64,000 nucleotides of DNA from an uncultured Carboxylicivirga sp. (GTDB lineage Bacteria; Bacteroidota; Bacteroidia; Bacteroidales; Marinilabiliaceae). The notes beneath the pieces are model-generated. The model had not been told where the DNA came from. It saw only the letters and a list, made by a program, of their open reading frames with translations, and ran no database searches. A program made the translations under genes and the position numbers. Below, piece by piece: positions 28,395 through 38,766 of this stretch (the stretch's first letter is position 1; each line of letters starts with the position of its first letter). The stretch is taken from positions 3,568,501 to 3,632,500 of the forward strand of contig NZ_OY764327.1 in assembly GCF_963668385.1 (NCBI RefSeq), in the 5' to 3' direction.

Positions 28395-31232
28395 ATGATG
28401 AATAGACTATTTGTGTTTTTGGCGCTTGCCATCTTGATGATGGCTTGTGGTCAGAGTTGGAAAGAAGATTCGGGGGGAATTACGGTTTATCCAACCAACC
28501 CAACCGACGGTGGAGCAAAAGTGATACATGTTCAACCGGTTAGTGATCAAACTTTTGAAGTTAGAGCTAGTGCAGCTAGTGAATTATCAGAAAATGAGAG
28601 TTTGATAAAAGTTCCTTCTGAAGGAGTAAAGTTTAGTTCTGCCGAAGAAAATGGCTTAGTGGTTATTAAAACAGCTAAAGCAACCGCCAAGGTGAATGCA
28701 ACTACGGGCGAAGTATCGTTTTTTGATGAAAACGGAAACTTGATTATGAAAGAAGATGCTGGTAAACGTATTTTCAAAAAAATCAATGTGGAAGGTACCG
28801 ATGGTTACGAAATGTCTCAGGTGTTTGATTCACCAAAAGATGAAGCTTTATATGGTTTAGGGCAGCATCAGGCTGATGAAATGAACTATAAAGGTAAAAA
28901 CGAAGAGCTTTTCCAGTATAACACTAAAGTATCTATTCCTTTTGTAGTATCTACAAAAAATTATGGTGTTCTTTGGGATAATTATTCGTTGACCCGCTTT
29001 GGAGATCCTCGTCCTTACAGCAATATCAATACATTAAAATTGTATGATAAAGACGGCAAAGAAGGTGGTTTAACCGCTACTTATATCGATGATTTAAAGC
29101 AAGGTCATGAGTTTTTAGTACGTACCGAATCAACTATTGATTACGAGAATTTAACTACTATCAAGAAGTTTCCAGAAGGTTTTAATTTTCAGCATGCTAA
29201 AATAACATGGGAAGGTTCTATCGAAGGTGACGAAAATGGTATTTATAACTTCTTATGCTACTATGCTGGTTACACCAAACTGTGGGTTGATGGCGAATTA
29301 CAATTCGATAAATGGCGTACTGCATGGAATCCATCTGTTGCTAAGTTTCATGTAGCCATGGAAAAAGGTGTTAAAAAACACATTAAATTAGAATGGTTAC
29401 CAGATGGAGGTGTATCATATATTGGTTTAAAAACTTTGTCACCACGTAGCGAAGAAGCTAAAAACGATCTTTCATTCTTCTCAGAAATGGGACAAGAGAT
29501 CCGTTACTATATGATGACTGGTTCTTCAATGGATGATGTGATCAGCCAATACAGAACAGTTACAGGTAAAGCACAGGTAATGCCGAAATGGTCGATGGGA
29601 TTCTGGCAAAGTCGTGAGCGTTATAAAACGCAGGATGAGCTTTTGGATGTATTAGCCGAATTCAGAAAACGTCATATTCCATTGGATAATATTGTGGTTG
29701 ACTGGTCGTACTGGCCACAAACTGCATGGGGTAGTCACGATTTTGATAAGGATCGTTTCCCTGATGCTAAGGCTATGAACGATCAGATTCATGAACAAAA
29801 TGCTCATGTTATGATATCTGTTTGGCCTAAGTTTTATCACAACACAGAGCATTACAAACAATTCGACGAAAAAGGATGGATGTATACCCGTGCTGTTAAA
29901 GATAGTGTTCGCGACTGGATTGGTCAGGGATACATTGGTTCATTTTATGATGCCTATTCAGAAGGTGCTCGTAAATTATTCTGGGATCAGATTCATGATA
30001 AATTATACACCAAAGGATTTGATGCATGGTGGATGGATGCCTCGGAACCAGATATTTTATCTAATGCCAGTATCGAGTATCGTAAAGAGTTGATGACACC
30101 AACCGCATTAGGTCCTTCAACTGAATATTTCAATGCCTATGCTTTAATGAATGCCAAAGGTATTTACGAAGGTCAACGCCAGGTTGATAACGATAAAAGG
30201 GTATTCATCTTAACGCGTTCGGGTTTTGCCGGATTACAACGATACGGTGCTGTTACCTGGAGTGGTGACATTGGTACTGTATGGGAAGATATGAAAGCTC
30301 AGATCTCAGCAGGTATCAACTTTGCAATGTCTGGTCTTCCTTATTGGACAATGGATGTTGGTGGGTTCTGCGTTGAAAAACGTTACGAAGTAGCCAAAGA
30401 AGGTAGCGAAGATATGGAAGAGTGGAGAGAGTTAAACACTCGCTGGTATCAGTTTGGTGCTTTTGTTCCTTTGTTCCGTGTGCATGGTCAGTATCCTTTC
30501 CGCGAGGTTTGGAATATTGCACCCGAAAAACATCAGGCTTATAAATCGATGTTGTACTACAATAAATTGCGCTATCGTTTAATGCCATATATCTATACTT
30601 TGGCTGGTATGACTCACTTCGATGATTATACTATGATGCGTGGCTTAGCAATGGACTTTACTGACGATAAAAACGTTTACAATATTGGTGATCAGTATAT
30701 GTTTGGACCATCATTAATGGTTTGTCCGGTATATGAATACAAAGCTCGTTCGCGCGAGGTTTATTTACCAAAAACAGCCGGATGGTACGATGCCTATACC
30801 GGTAGGTGGTTAGATGCAGGAGTGAAAATGACTGCGGATGCACCATACGAAAAAATGCCTATGTACGTTAAAGCCGGTTCAATTCTTCCAATGGGGCCTG
30901 AAATTGAGTACACGACTCAAAAGCCTGCTGATAAAATTACTTTAGTGGTTTATACTGGTGCAGATGCTTCATTTGAGTTATACGAAGATGAAGGAACCAA
31001 TTATAACTATGAAAAAGGTAAATACGCAGTGATTCCTTTCTCGTATAGCGAGGCTGATAAAACTCTTACTATTGGTGCCCGAAAAGGTGAATTTGAGGGT
31101 ATGTTAAAAGATCGTCAGTTCAATGTTGTATTTGTATCGAAAGATAACGCAATGGGAATTGACGCAGCTCAAACAGCTACAGGACAAGTAGAAAATTATA
31201 ACGGTGAAGCATTAACCATTAAAATGCAATAA
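28395..31232 (+). CDS. GH31 alpha-xylosidase with PA14 insert
   Basis: This 945-residue lipoprotein (Cys18, MMAC) has a GH31 N-terminal beta-sandwich interrupted by a PA14-like domain (about 222-352, with YAGYTKLWVDG), then the catalytic barrel. WMDASEPD carries the nucleophile Asp548, and TWSGDIGT carries the acid/base Asp625. Known PA14-containing GH31 enzymes in Bacteroidota are alpha-xylosidases that remove xylose from the non-reducing end of xyloglucan oligosaccharides. Together with the BACON-GH5_4 and GH9 genes, this is the strongest evidence that the locus targets xyloglucan. A terminator hairpin follows the stop. Confidence 0.88.
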   Translation: MMNRLFVFLALAILMMACGQSWKEDSGGITVYPTNPTDGGAKVIHVQPVSDQTFEVRASAASELSENESLIKVPSEGVKFSSAEENGLVVIKTAKATAKVNATTGEVSFFDENGNLIMKEDAGKRIFKKINVEGTDGYEMSQVFDSPKDEALYGLGQHQADEMNYKGKNEELFQYNTKVSIPFVVSTKNYGVLWDNYSLTRFGDPRPYSNINTLKLYDKDGKEGGLTATYIDDLKQGHEFLVRTESTIDYENLTTIKKFPEGFNFQHAKITWEGSIEGDENGIYNFLCYYAGYTKLWVDGELQFDKWRTAWNPSVAKFHVAMEKGVKKHIKLEWLPDGGVSYIGLKTLSPRSEEAKNDLSFFSEMGQEIRYYMMTGSSMDDVISQYRTVTGKAQVMPKWSMGFWQSRERYKTQDELLDVLAEFRKRHIPLDNIVVDWSYWPQTAWGSHDFDKDRFPDAKAMNDQIHEQNAHVMISVWPKFYHNTEHYKQFDEKGWMYTRAVKDSVRDWIGQGYIGSFYDAYSEGARKLFWDQIHDKLYTKGFDAWWMDASEPDILSNASIEYRKELMTPTALGPSTEYFNAYALMNAKGIYEGQRQVDNDKRVFILTRSGFAGLQRYGAVTWSGDIGTVWEDMKAQISAGINFAMSGLPYWTMDVGGFCVEKRYEVAKEGSEDMEEWRELNTRWYQFGAFVPLFRVHGQYPFREVWNIAPEKHQAYKSMLYYNKLRYRLMPYIYTLAGMTHFDDYTMMRGLAMDFTDDKNVYNIGDQYMFGPSLMVCPVYEYKARSREVYLPKTAGWYDAYTGRWLDAGVKMTADAPYEKMPMYVKAGSILPMGPEIEYTTQKPADKITLVVYTGADASFELYEDEGTNYNYEKGKYAVIPFSYSEADKTLTIGARKGEFEGMLKDRQFNVVFVSKDNAMGIDAAQTATGQVENYNGEALTIKMQ

Positions 31233-31252
31233 CAAATAACCGGGAATATTTA

Positions 31253-31285
31253 AATCCCGGCAATCGAAAGGTTGTCGGGATTTTT
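31253..31285 (+). terminator. Rho-independent terminator after GH31
   Basis: ATCCCG (31254-31259) pairs with CGGGAT (31276-31281) and CAA with TTG inside it, followed by TTTTT. A second short stem (31240-31245 with 31255-31260) could form instead. Confidence 0.75.
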
Positions 31286-31453
31286 ACTTGAATAAAATGT
31301 GTATTTCATGAAAGTTTCAATTTGTATGACCTCAAAAAATATTGAATTTGATTTGTAGTTGTATTTTAGTAAGACCGAGAAGCTGAGAACTTGTTCGAAG
31401 ATCACTCGGCCGCACTTATAATACTACAATAATCAATTTTCATAGTTTTTGTA

Positions 31454-31490
31454 GTCTTGACTTTCTTTGTTTCGTTTCTTGTGTCAAGAC
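31454..31490. repeat. GTCTTGAC/GTCAAGAC inverted repeat element
   Basis: Exact 8-bp arms (31454-31461 and 31483-31490) flank a pyrimidine-rich loop. The next bases include CCGCGG in a local GC-rich patch. I believe similar arms recur between genes in other Bacteroidota genomes, so this may be part of an interspersed repeat. Confidence 0.45.
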
Positions 31491-31680
31491 AAGAAATGAA
31501 AAGCCTCCGCGGCTTGAGCGGTATAGAAGTAAAAAATAGTCTAGTAGGTCAATAATCTGATTCCTTTCCATTATGATCTACTATGAGTATTTGTTAAATT
31601 GCGAAGCAACACAACGGACAACGGATGTGAATCGGTTTCCGCGAGTGCAGAACCTTAAAAATATTGCTAAATACTATTAA

Positions 31681-33858
31681 ATGAAACAAACTTTTTTGAT
31701 TGTAATGTTGGCTTTGGTCGGTCAACTCATTACGGCTCAACAAAACCAACAGGATGTTGAGAAAAAAATAGATGAAATTATCAAACAGTTGACTTTAAAA
31801 GAAAAAGTCAATATGTGTCATGCACAATCTAAATTCAGTTCTCCGGGTGTTCCTCGATTGGGTATTCCTGAGATATGGATGTCGGACGGACCTCATGGTG
31901 TTCGTGGCGAAATTAACTGGGACAACTGGGGGTACGCCGGATGGACCAACGATTCAATCACTGCCTTTCCGGCTTTAACATGTTTGGCATCCACCTTTAA
32001 TCCTGATTTATCACATCAATATGGCGAGGCAGTTGGTGAAGAAGCTCGCTTCCGTAGAAAAGATATTTTGCTGGGACCTGGAGTTAATATTTATCGCACA
32101 CCATTAAACGGTCGTAACTTCGAGTACATGGGCGAAGATCCTTATTTAGCTTCAATCATGGTGGTACCTTATATTAAAGGGGTACAGGAAAATGGAGTTT
32201 CTGCTTGTGTTAAACATTATGCTTTAAACAACCAGGAAGAATGGCGTGGCCATATCAACGTAAATGTGGATGACAGAACCTTACACGAAATTTATTTACC
32301 TGCCTTTAAAGCTGCAGTAGAAAAAGGCCATGTTTGGTCGGTAATGGGTGCTTATAACCAGTACAATGGACAGCACACCAGTCATCATGAAATATTAGTG
32401 AATAAAATATTAAAAGGCGATTGGGGATTCGATGGTGTTTTGGTAACCGACTGGGGCAGTGCGCATGATACGAAAGAAGCTGCTTATAACGGATTGGATA
32501 TCGAAATGGGAACCTGGACGGATGGTTTAACTTCATCGGCCACTTTTGCTTACGATAATTACTATCTGGCCGATCCTTTTTACAAAATGCTTAAAAGTGG
32601 TGAGATTGATGAATCGGTTGTGGATGATAAAGTTCGTCGTATCCTTCGTTTAATGTTCCGAACTAATATGAATATGGAACGTGGGTTGGGCCGAATCAAT
32701 AATAAAGAGCACCACGATGTGGCTCGTAAAGTAGCTACCGAAGGTATTGTGTTGATGAAGAATGAAAACAATTTCTTCCCAATTGATCCCGAAAAAGAGC
32801 TATCTATTGCGGTTATTGGAGAGAATGCTACAAAAATGATGACCATTGGTGGCGGTTCTTCTGAGTTGAAAGCCCAATACGAAATAAGTCCGCTGGAAGG
32901 AATTAAGCAACGATTTACCAAAGCAACCATTGTGCATTCGATGGGATATTCATCAGGCCCTTCTGCTTATGGACGAGTAATTCCTCCTCATTTAGATCAG
33001 GATAGTTTACATGCAGCAGCTGTTGAAACAGCTAAAAAAGCAGATATCGTAATATTCGTTGGTGGTTTAAATAAAAACCATCATCAGGATTGTGAAGGTG
33101 GAGACCGTTTGTCTTTTGAATTACCATTTAATCAGGATGCGCTATTGAAAGATATCATTGCTGTTAATCCTAATGTGGGTATGGTAATGATAAGTGGAAA
33201 TGCTGTAGCCATGCCTTGGTTGAAAGACGTTAAAGCGATGATTCAAGCGTGGTACTTAGGCAGCGATGCCGGTTATGCCATTGCAGATGTACTTAGTGGA
33301 GATGTTAATCCATCGGGTAAGTTGCCATTCTCATTCCCTGCTAAGCTCAAAGATAATCCGGCTCATTACTATGGCGAGTTATCTTATCCAGGCGATAGTA
33401 TTGATCAATATTACAAAGAAGGAATTTTGGTTGGATATCGTTGGCACGATACTAAGAAAATCAAACCATTATTTGCTTTTGGTCATGGCTTATCATATAC
33501 CACTTTTGAATTAAGCAATATTAAAACAGATAAAACAACTTACGCAGCTGGCCAAACAATGACAGTTAGCTGCGATGTTGCTAATACAGGTTTGGTTGAT
33601 GGTGCTGAAGTTGTGCAGGTTTATGTGGGTAAAACTAAATCGAAAGTGGATAGAGCCTTAAAAGAATTAAAAGGTTTTGATAAAATTAAGGTAGCTGCCA
33701 ATGGCAAACAATCAGTTAATATTTCGATAAATATTGATGATTTAGCTTATTATTGCACCGAGAAAGGTGACTGGGAGCTAGAGAAAGGTCAGTATGTTGT
33801 TTATGTTGGTACAGCATCAGATCTGATTAAGAAGAAAGTCAAAATTTCTGTTGAATAA
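31681..33858 (+). CDS. GH3 beta-glucosidase
   Basis: This 725-residue protein has a signal peptide (about 1-20) and no lipobox, so it is probably periplasmic. The GH3 N-terminal barrel has KHYALNNQE and the nucleophile Asp257 in LVTDWGS. The C-terminal alpha/beta sandwich has GGLNKNHHQDCEGGDR, and a fibronectin-III-like domain ends the protein (about 630-725). It would release glucose from the non-reducing end of gluco-oligosaccharides after GH31 has removed xylose, matching GH3 roles in xyloglucan loci. It is followed by a strong hairpin and then the HTCS gene. Confidence 0.9.
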   Translation: MKQTFLIVMLALVGQLITAQQNQQDVEKKIDEIIKQLTLKEKVNMCHAQSKFSSPGVPRLGIPEIWMSDGPHGVRGEINWDNWGYAGWTNDSITAFPALTCLASTFNPDLSHQYGEAVGEEARFRRKDILLGPGVNIYRTPLNGRNFEYMGEDPYLASIMVVPYIKGVQENGVSACVKHYALNNQEEWRGHINVNVDDRTLHEIYLPAFKAAVEKGHVWSVMGAYNQYNGQHTSHHEILVNKILKGDWGFDGVLVTDWGSAHDTKEAAYNGLDIEMGTWTDGLTSSATFAYDNYYLADPFYKMLKSGEIDESVVDDKVRRILRLMFRTNMNMERGLGRINNKEHHDVARKVATEGIVLMKNENNFFPIDPEKELSIAVIGENATKMMTIGGGSSELKAQYEISPLEGIKQRFTKATIVHSMGYSSGPSAYGRVIPPHLDQDSLHAAAVETAKKADIVIFVGGLNKNHHQDCEGGDRLSFELPFNQDALLKDIIAVNPNVGMVMISGNAVAMPWLKDVKAMIQAWYLGSDAGYAIADVLSGDVNPSGKLPFSFPAKLKDNPAHYYGELSYPGDSIDQYYKEGILVGYRWHDTKKIKPLFAFGHGLSYTTFELSNIKTDKTTYAAGQTMTVSCDVANTGLVDGAEVVQVYVGKTKSKVDRALKELKGFDKIKVAANGKQSVNISINIDDLAYYCTEKGDWELEKGQYVVYVGTASDLIKKKVKISVE

Positions 33859-33862
33859 GTGT

Positions 33863-33903
33863 GTAGGTCTTTACTAACCCATTAGAGGTTGGTAAAGACC
33901 TAC
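33863..33903. terminator. 17-bp-stem hairpin between GH3 and the HTCS gene
   Basis: GTAGGTCTTTAC (33863-33874) pairs exactly with 33892-33903. The stem continues inward through a T-G wobble and AACC/GGTT to a 7-nt loop. No T-run follows, and the HTCS ATG lies 16 nt after the stem. It may act as terminator, attenuator or RNA-processing site. Confidence 0.6.
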
Positions 33904-33919
33904 ATTAAATAATGAATGA

Positions 33920-36900
33920 ATGAAACTAACGATACGTATCCTATTTTCTTTAATCCTGTTCTTAACGTTTATACCCTCCATTGTAACAGGAACATCGCAA
34001 TATTCTTTTCTTCGACTTAGTTCACGCGATGGAATGATAAATAATCAGGTTACGTATTTATTCGAAGACTCTAAAGGTTTTATATGGATAGGAACCACTT
34101 CAGGTCTGAGTCGTTTTGACGGAACCCATTTTGTAAATTTCACCCATCAGCGGAACGATTCTACTACCATACGCGACAATTATATAACCAGTATTCAGGA
34201 AGATAAAGAAGGGATTTTGTGGTTCGAAACACGCTGGGAATTATCAGTATACAATCCTTTAACCAACCAATTCAACAATAACATAAGAGATTACTTACGA
34301 CCCAAAGGAATAATAGAACAAATAGCCCGCGTATACATCGATCAGAATAAGCAAACCTGGTACCGCTCTTCAACACGAGGAAGATATTTTTTGCTTGATA
34401 GCGTGGCTCATCAGCTATACGATCCATTTCAGGAAAGCCGGATTAAAAACAGCAACCAACAGCAGATAGTACATAAAGATGGTCATTACTATGTTTTGTA
34501 CGAGAATGCTGCTATTGAAGTATATGACGATCAGAATTACCGATTGGTTGATTTAGTGGACGATTTAGAGTCTGTTTATTCGGTAAGTGAAAATGCACCC
34601 GTGCTTTTTGTCGATAGAGATGGAGACATGTATGTGTTTGGCGATAATAAAGGTATTTATAACTTTAAAATTGCTCAACGAAAATGGGATCATTTAACCG
34701 TAGATCATCCAAACATAAAGTTATCGAGTGATATCATCCGTAATATGGCCGAAGATGATAAAGGCTTGATTTGGATAGGGACCGATCATGGAGGTATTGA
34801 TGTGTTTAATAAATACTCGCATGAGGTGGAAAAATTGACGCATCAAAAAGACAATCCCAACAGTATTTCGCAAAATACTATTACTGCCCTCTTCCTTGAT
34901 AGTAATAATCTGATGTGGGTAGGTACCTTCAAAAATGGGATTTGTTATTATCATGAGAGTATTCATAAATTTATGCACTATCACAGCTCAAGTAATCCCG
35001 AACATAACTTGCCATTTAACGATGTAAATTGTTTTGCAGAAGATAGTAAAGGTAATTTGTGGATTGGTACCAATGGTGGTGGTCTTGTTTATTTCGATCG
35101 TAAAAAGAATAGTTATAAGTCCTATAAACACATTCCGGATGATAAGAACAGCATCAGTAATAATGTGGTAGTAGGTTTATATATTGATGATGATGGGGTA
35201 GTGTGGGCCGGCACATATACTGGTGGTTTAAACCGTTTTGATGGTAAACAATTTACTCAATTTAAAATAGAAACTGGAAATCCCAATTCGCTTACCAGTA
35301 ATAATATTTGGGATATGGTTGAAGATGACCAGCATCGCTTATGGATTGCGACTTTGGGAGGTGGAGTTAACTTATATGATAAAAAAACAAAACGTTTCCA
35401 AAAGGTTCCGAATAAAGGGAATGTTACCTTGCCCTCTTCATTTGTTAGTCGTGTATGTAAGATGAACTCAGGGAATCTGATTTTTAGTACAGCACTTGGG
35501 GTAGTGTTTTACGATATAAAAGAACAGCGTTATAGATATCATCCAACCCAAAAAAGAGATACACCCATACCTATCAGTAATAATAATGTTAACGATGTTT
35601 TTGAAGATAGCAGGGGATGGATTTGGATAGCTACCCGTGAAGGTCTAACAATGTTTGATCCATATAACAATTACATTAAAACATTTGACAGAACTGATGG
35701 ATTGCCTGCCGAGATATTTAACTGCATTCAGGAGGATGAATTTCAAACTATTTGGGTTAGTAAATCATCCGGAATATCACAGATTATTCCCAAAACCATT
35801 TCGCCTGCCAGTGAGTATGAATTTTCGATAACAAACTATACAGAAGATGACGGTTTACAAGGTCAGGAGTTTAATGTTAATGCTAGCTTTCGCACTTCTC
35901 GAGGTGAATTGATTTTTGGAGGACCTAATGGTTTTAATCTGTTTCAACCTAAAAACATAAAATATAATAAAGTAGCACCAAAAGTTGTTTTTACCGATTT
36001 ACAGGTATTTAATAAATCGGTGGGAGTAGGAGAAAAGGTGAATGGAAGGGTAATATTAGATCAGTCTATTACTGCCACCAATCATATTACGTTTAAGTAT
36101 TCGATGAATGTATTTTCCATCGAATTTGCTGCACTGAGTTACTTTAATCCGCGTAAAATCAAATATAAATACATGCTTCAGGGATTTGACCAGGACTGGA
36201 ACGAAACTTCTAATTCAAACGCGACTTATACTAACCTTAATAGGGGCGATTATGTATTGAAGGTAATAGCATGTAACAATGATGGTTTCTGGAATGAAAT
36301 ACCCTCGGAGTTAAAAATAACAGTGTTGCCTCCATTTTACGCATCTAATTTTGCCTTTGCTTTTTATTTTATTCTGATTGCTGCAATGCTTATTTATGTG
36401 CGTTATTCGATGCTTAAAAAAGAGCGAATAAAGTTGCAGATGGAGAATGATCGTATTTTGGCGCGCAAACATCACGAGATGGACGAAATGAAGCTTCGTT
36501 TTTTAACCAATGTAAGTCACGAATTTCGTACGCCGCTTACCCTTATTTTAACGCCTTTGGATAAGCTTTTGAAGATGGATAAAGATCCTTCTGAACGAAA
36601 CTTATTGGAAACCATTAACCGTAATACTCACGAGCTTCTTAATCTGGTTAATCAGCTCTTGGATTTCCGCAAATTGGATTTACACGGTTTGCGTTTTAAT
36701 CCTTCTTATGGTGATATTGTTCGCTTTTTAAGTGGAGTGTGTAATCATTTTACCGATTCGTTTCAAAAGGCAGATATAGAATTCTCGTTTTCATCATCTA
36801 TAAACCAGTTTTTCTTCCGTTTCGATCATGAGAAGCTGAATAAGGTAATGATGAATTTACTATCAAACGCCCTTAAGTTTAGCTCAAAAGGTGGACAGGT

Positions 36901-38032
36901 TTGGGTGAATATTGATCTGATTCAGACTGAAGGAAACGGACAGGAGCAAATTGTGATTAGTGTAAAAGATAATGGTGTAGGTGTGGCAGAAGAAGATCAT
37001 GAGAAGATTTTTGAACGGTTTTATCAATCGAGTAACAGTAGTGCTCTTGGATTTTCGGGAAGCGGTATTGGTCTGAATTTGGCCAAAGAAATGGTTGAAC
37101 TTCATAACGGTTCGATTAGTGTTAAATCACGACCCAATGAAGGAGCCGAGTTTATTGTTCGTTTGCCAATCCCTGCTGAAAAAGTAGTGGAAGAAGCTGT
37201 TGTTAAAGTCAGGGGTGAGGAGCCAGGTAAAGGTATAGAAGCGAAAATTAAAGGGAAAAAAGCCAAGGAAAAGCCTGTTGTTTTATTGATTGAGGATAAT
37301 GTGGATTTCAGATTGTTCATGCATGAAACATTGGAAGAGACTTATGAAGTACATGAAGCAGGTGATGGAGTAGAAGGATATGAAGAAGCTATTAAAGTGG
37401 TTCCTGACATGATTATTAGTGATGTAATGATGCCGCGTATGGATGGTTTGGAACTGTGTCGGAAATTGAAGAATGATGCCCGTACTTCGCATATCCCCTT
37501 GATATTGTTAACTGCGCGTACTGCTGATGAAGATAAAATTAAAGGTTTGGAGATTGGAGCCGACGATTATATTACCAAGCCTTTTAATATGGATTTGCTT
37601 TTACTTCGTATTCAAAATCTGGTTGAGAAGCAGCATAAAGCACAAAAGCAGTTTCAGAAAAATGTAGATATTAATCCATCTGCAATAGAAATAACTTCGT
37701 TGGACGAGAAACTCATTAAAAAGGCTATTAGCTGTGTTGAAAAGAATATCTCAGAATCGAAGTTTTCGGTTGAGGATTTAAGTAAGGAGTTAGGAATGAG
37801 TCGTGTCTATTTGTACAAAAAGCTAATGGCCATTACAGGTAAAAGCCCGGTTGAATTTATTCGAATTATCCGCCTGAAAAGGGGGGCTCAGCTACTGGAG
37901 AAAAGCCAATTGACGGTGGCTGAAATAGCTTATGAGGTTGGTTTTAACAGCCCCCGCTATTTCAGTAAGTATTTTAAAGAAGAGTATGGTATGTTGCCAA
38001 CTGCTTATATCAAAGAAAAGGCCAACCGTTAA
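33920..38032 (+). CDS. Hybrid two-component system regulator (HTCS)
   Basis: This 1370-residue protein joins a sensor, kinase and transcription factor. A signal peptide (about 1-24) leads to a periplasmic double beta-propeller of Reg_prop repeats (many WIGT.GGG/GL.RFD motifs, about 28-740) and a Y_Y_Y domain. One membrane segment follows (about 809-829). The cytoplasmic part has a HisKA domain with His867 in VSHEFRTPL and an HATPase with DNGVGV and GSGIGL. A receiver domain with Asp1168 in ISDVMMP and an AraC-type HTH (about 1265-1370) complete it. HTCS proteins bind an oligosaccharide in the periplasm and activate the neighbouring PUL. The likely targets are the operons from 18343; the shared 14-bp word suggests the mannan locus too. 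Confidence 0.93.
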   Translation: MKLTIRILFSLILFLTFIPSIVTGTSQYSFLRLSSRDGMINNQVTYLFEDSKGFIWIGTTSGLSRFDGTHFVNFTHQRNDSTTIRDNYITSIQEDKEGILWFETRWELSVYNPLTNQFNNNIRDYLRPKGIIEQIARVYIDQNKQTWYRSSTRGRYFLLDSVAHQLYDPFQESRIKNSNQQQIVHKDGHYYVLYENAAIEVYDDQNYRLVDLVDDLESVYSVSENAPVLFVDRDGDMYVFGDNKGIYNFKIAQRKWDHLTVDHPNIKLSSDIIRNMAEDDKGLIWIGTDHGGIDVFNKYSHEVEKLTHQKDNPNSISQNTITALFLDSNNLMWVGTFKNGICYYHESIHKFMHYHSSSNPEHNLPFNDVNCFAEDSKGNLWIGTNGGGLVYFDRKKNSYKSYKHIPDDKNSISNNVVVGLYIDDDGVVWAGTYTGGLNRFDGKQFTQFKIETGNPNSLTSNNIWDMVEDDQHRLWIATLGGGVNLYDKKTKRFQKVPNKGNVTLPSSFVSRVCKMNSGNLIFSTALGVVFYDIKEQRYRYHPTQKRDTPIPISNNNVNDVFEDSRGWIWIATREGLTMFDPYNNYIKTFDRTDGLPAEIFNCIQEDEFQTIWVSKSSGISQIIPKTISPASEYEFSITNYTEDDGLQGQEFNVNASFRTSRGELIFGGPNGFNLFQPKNIKYNKVAPKVVFTDLQVFNKSVGVGEKVNGRVILDQSITATNHITFKYSMNVFSIEFAALSYFNPRKIKYKYMLQGFDQDWNETSNSNATYTNLNRGDYVLKVIACNNDGFWNEIPSELKITVLPPFYASNFAFAFYFILIAAMLIYVRYSMLKKERIKLQMENDRILARKHHEMDEMKLRFLTNVSHEFRTPLTLILTPLDKLLKMDKDPSERNLLETINRNTHELLNLVNQLLDFRKLDLHGLRFNPSYGDIVRFLSGVCNHFTDSFQKADIEFSFSSSINQFFFRFDHEKLNKVMMNLLSNALKFSSKGGQVWVNIDLIQTEGNGQEQIVISVKDNGVGVAEEDHEKIFERFYQSSNSSALGFSGSGIGLNLAKEMVELHNGSISVKSRPNEGAEFIVRLPIPAEKVVEEAVVKVRGEEPGKGIEAKIKGKKAKEKPVVLLIEDNVDFRLFMHETLEETYEVHEAGDGVEGYEEAIKVVPDMIISDVMMPRMDGLELCRKLKNDARTSHIPLILLTARTADEDKIKGLEIGADDYITKPFNMDLLLLRIQNLVEKQHKAQKQFQKNVDINPSAIEITSLDEKLIKKAISCVEKNISESKFSVEDLSKELGMSRVYLYKKLMAITGKSPVEFIRIIRLKRGAQLLEKSQLTVAEIAYEVGFNSPRYFSKYFKEEYGMLPTAYIKEKANR

Positions 38033-38065
38033 GATGTTTCCCATTATTCTTGTTGGAAAAATGTA

Positions 38066-38608
38066 TTACAACTCTTGTAAAATAAATTCAATTTCCTTCT
38101 GAAAAGTAGGATAGGATGGAAGACCTCGTTGAACTTGCTTTGTTGTATCATTACCAACACCTTGGTACATTTGTTTCAATTCTCTTGTCCTTTTTTTGGC
38201 TGCATCAATAAATTTTTGTTGAATTAAAACTTTGGTATACTGAAAAATCAATCCAGGAACAGCTACCGCATACATATAACCGGGTTGTACATTTGTACGG
38301 TAAATATTCTGGAAGGCTTGTTCTGCCATTTCTAAGTTGTCACTAAATGCCGAAGCCATTGCAAGATTGTACCAATCATGTCGGTAGTTGCCTAATTGGC
38401 ATGCTGCCTGAAGAAAAATGATGCTATCGTCGTATTTTTTTCGTTTGTAAAATGATAATCCACATATGCGATTGGCTTTAAATGCAATTTCTTTATTTCG
38501 CGAGTGTACTAATGGCTGTGCTAGTTTAATTGCCAATTGGTATTTTCCATGAGTTGAGGCATAATCAGCCTTATTTAAGCGACGATTTTTAAATAAAATT
38601 AAATGCAT
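38066..38608 (-). CDS. Small TPR-like protein, function unknown
   Basis: This 180-residue protein has no signal peptide or membrane segment. It contains helical TPR-like repeats (HGKYQLAIKLAQPLVHSRNKEIAFKANRICGLSFYKRKKYDDSIIFL split over two units, then YNLAMASAFSDNLEMAEQAF). TPR units mediate protein contacts; no partner can be named. It converges on the HTCS gene with only 33 bp between stops, and diverges from the NagB-like gene. It shows no link to carbohydrate use. Confidence 0.6.
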   Translation of the reverse strand: MHLILFKNRRLNKADYASTHGKYQLAIKLAQPLVHSRNKEIAFKANRICGLSFYKRKKYDDSIIFLQAACQLGNYRHDWYNLAMASAFSDNLEMAEQAFQNIYRTNVQPGYMYAVAVPGLIFQYTKVLIQQKFIDAAKKRTRELKQMYQGVGNDTTKQVQRGLPSYPTFQKEIEFILQEL

Positions 38609-38766
38609 ATTGAATTATCAATTTTGGTACAGCTCAAAATTAAGTTCTTTCAATCAAATAATCAGATTTTAATAAAATAAAAGACGTGTACCATCTTTGA
38701 TTCGGGAATTAAAAATGGAAAATCAAATATTGTTACGGTGAATCTCTATAAAAACGTATTTTGCAT

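Larger units (their letters stand above)
31233..31680. other. Intergenic region between GH31 and GH3
   Basis: About 450 bp with no credible gene. It contains the GH31 terminator (31253-31285) and a GTCTTGAC/GTCAAGAC inverted repeat (31454-31490) within a stretch richer in G and C than its surroundings. It should also hold a promoter for GH3, but I see no good TAnnTTTG box. Confidence 0.6.

Noticed and set aside
31240-31260. Possible antiterminator stem in the GH31 3' region
   Set aside because: A 6-bp stem can compete with the terminator, but there is no leader peptide, ligand site or downstream coding logic to support attenuation.
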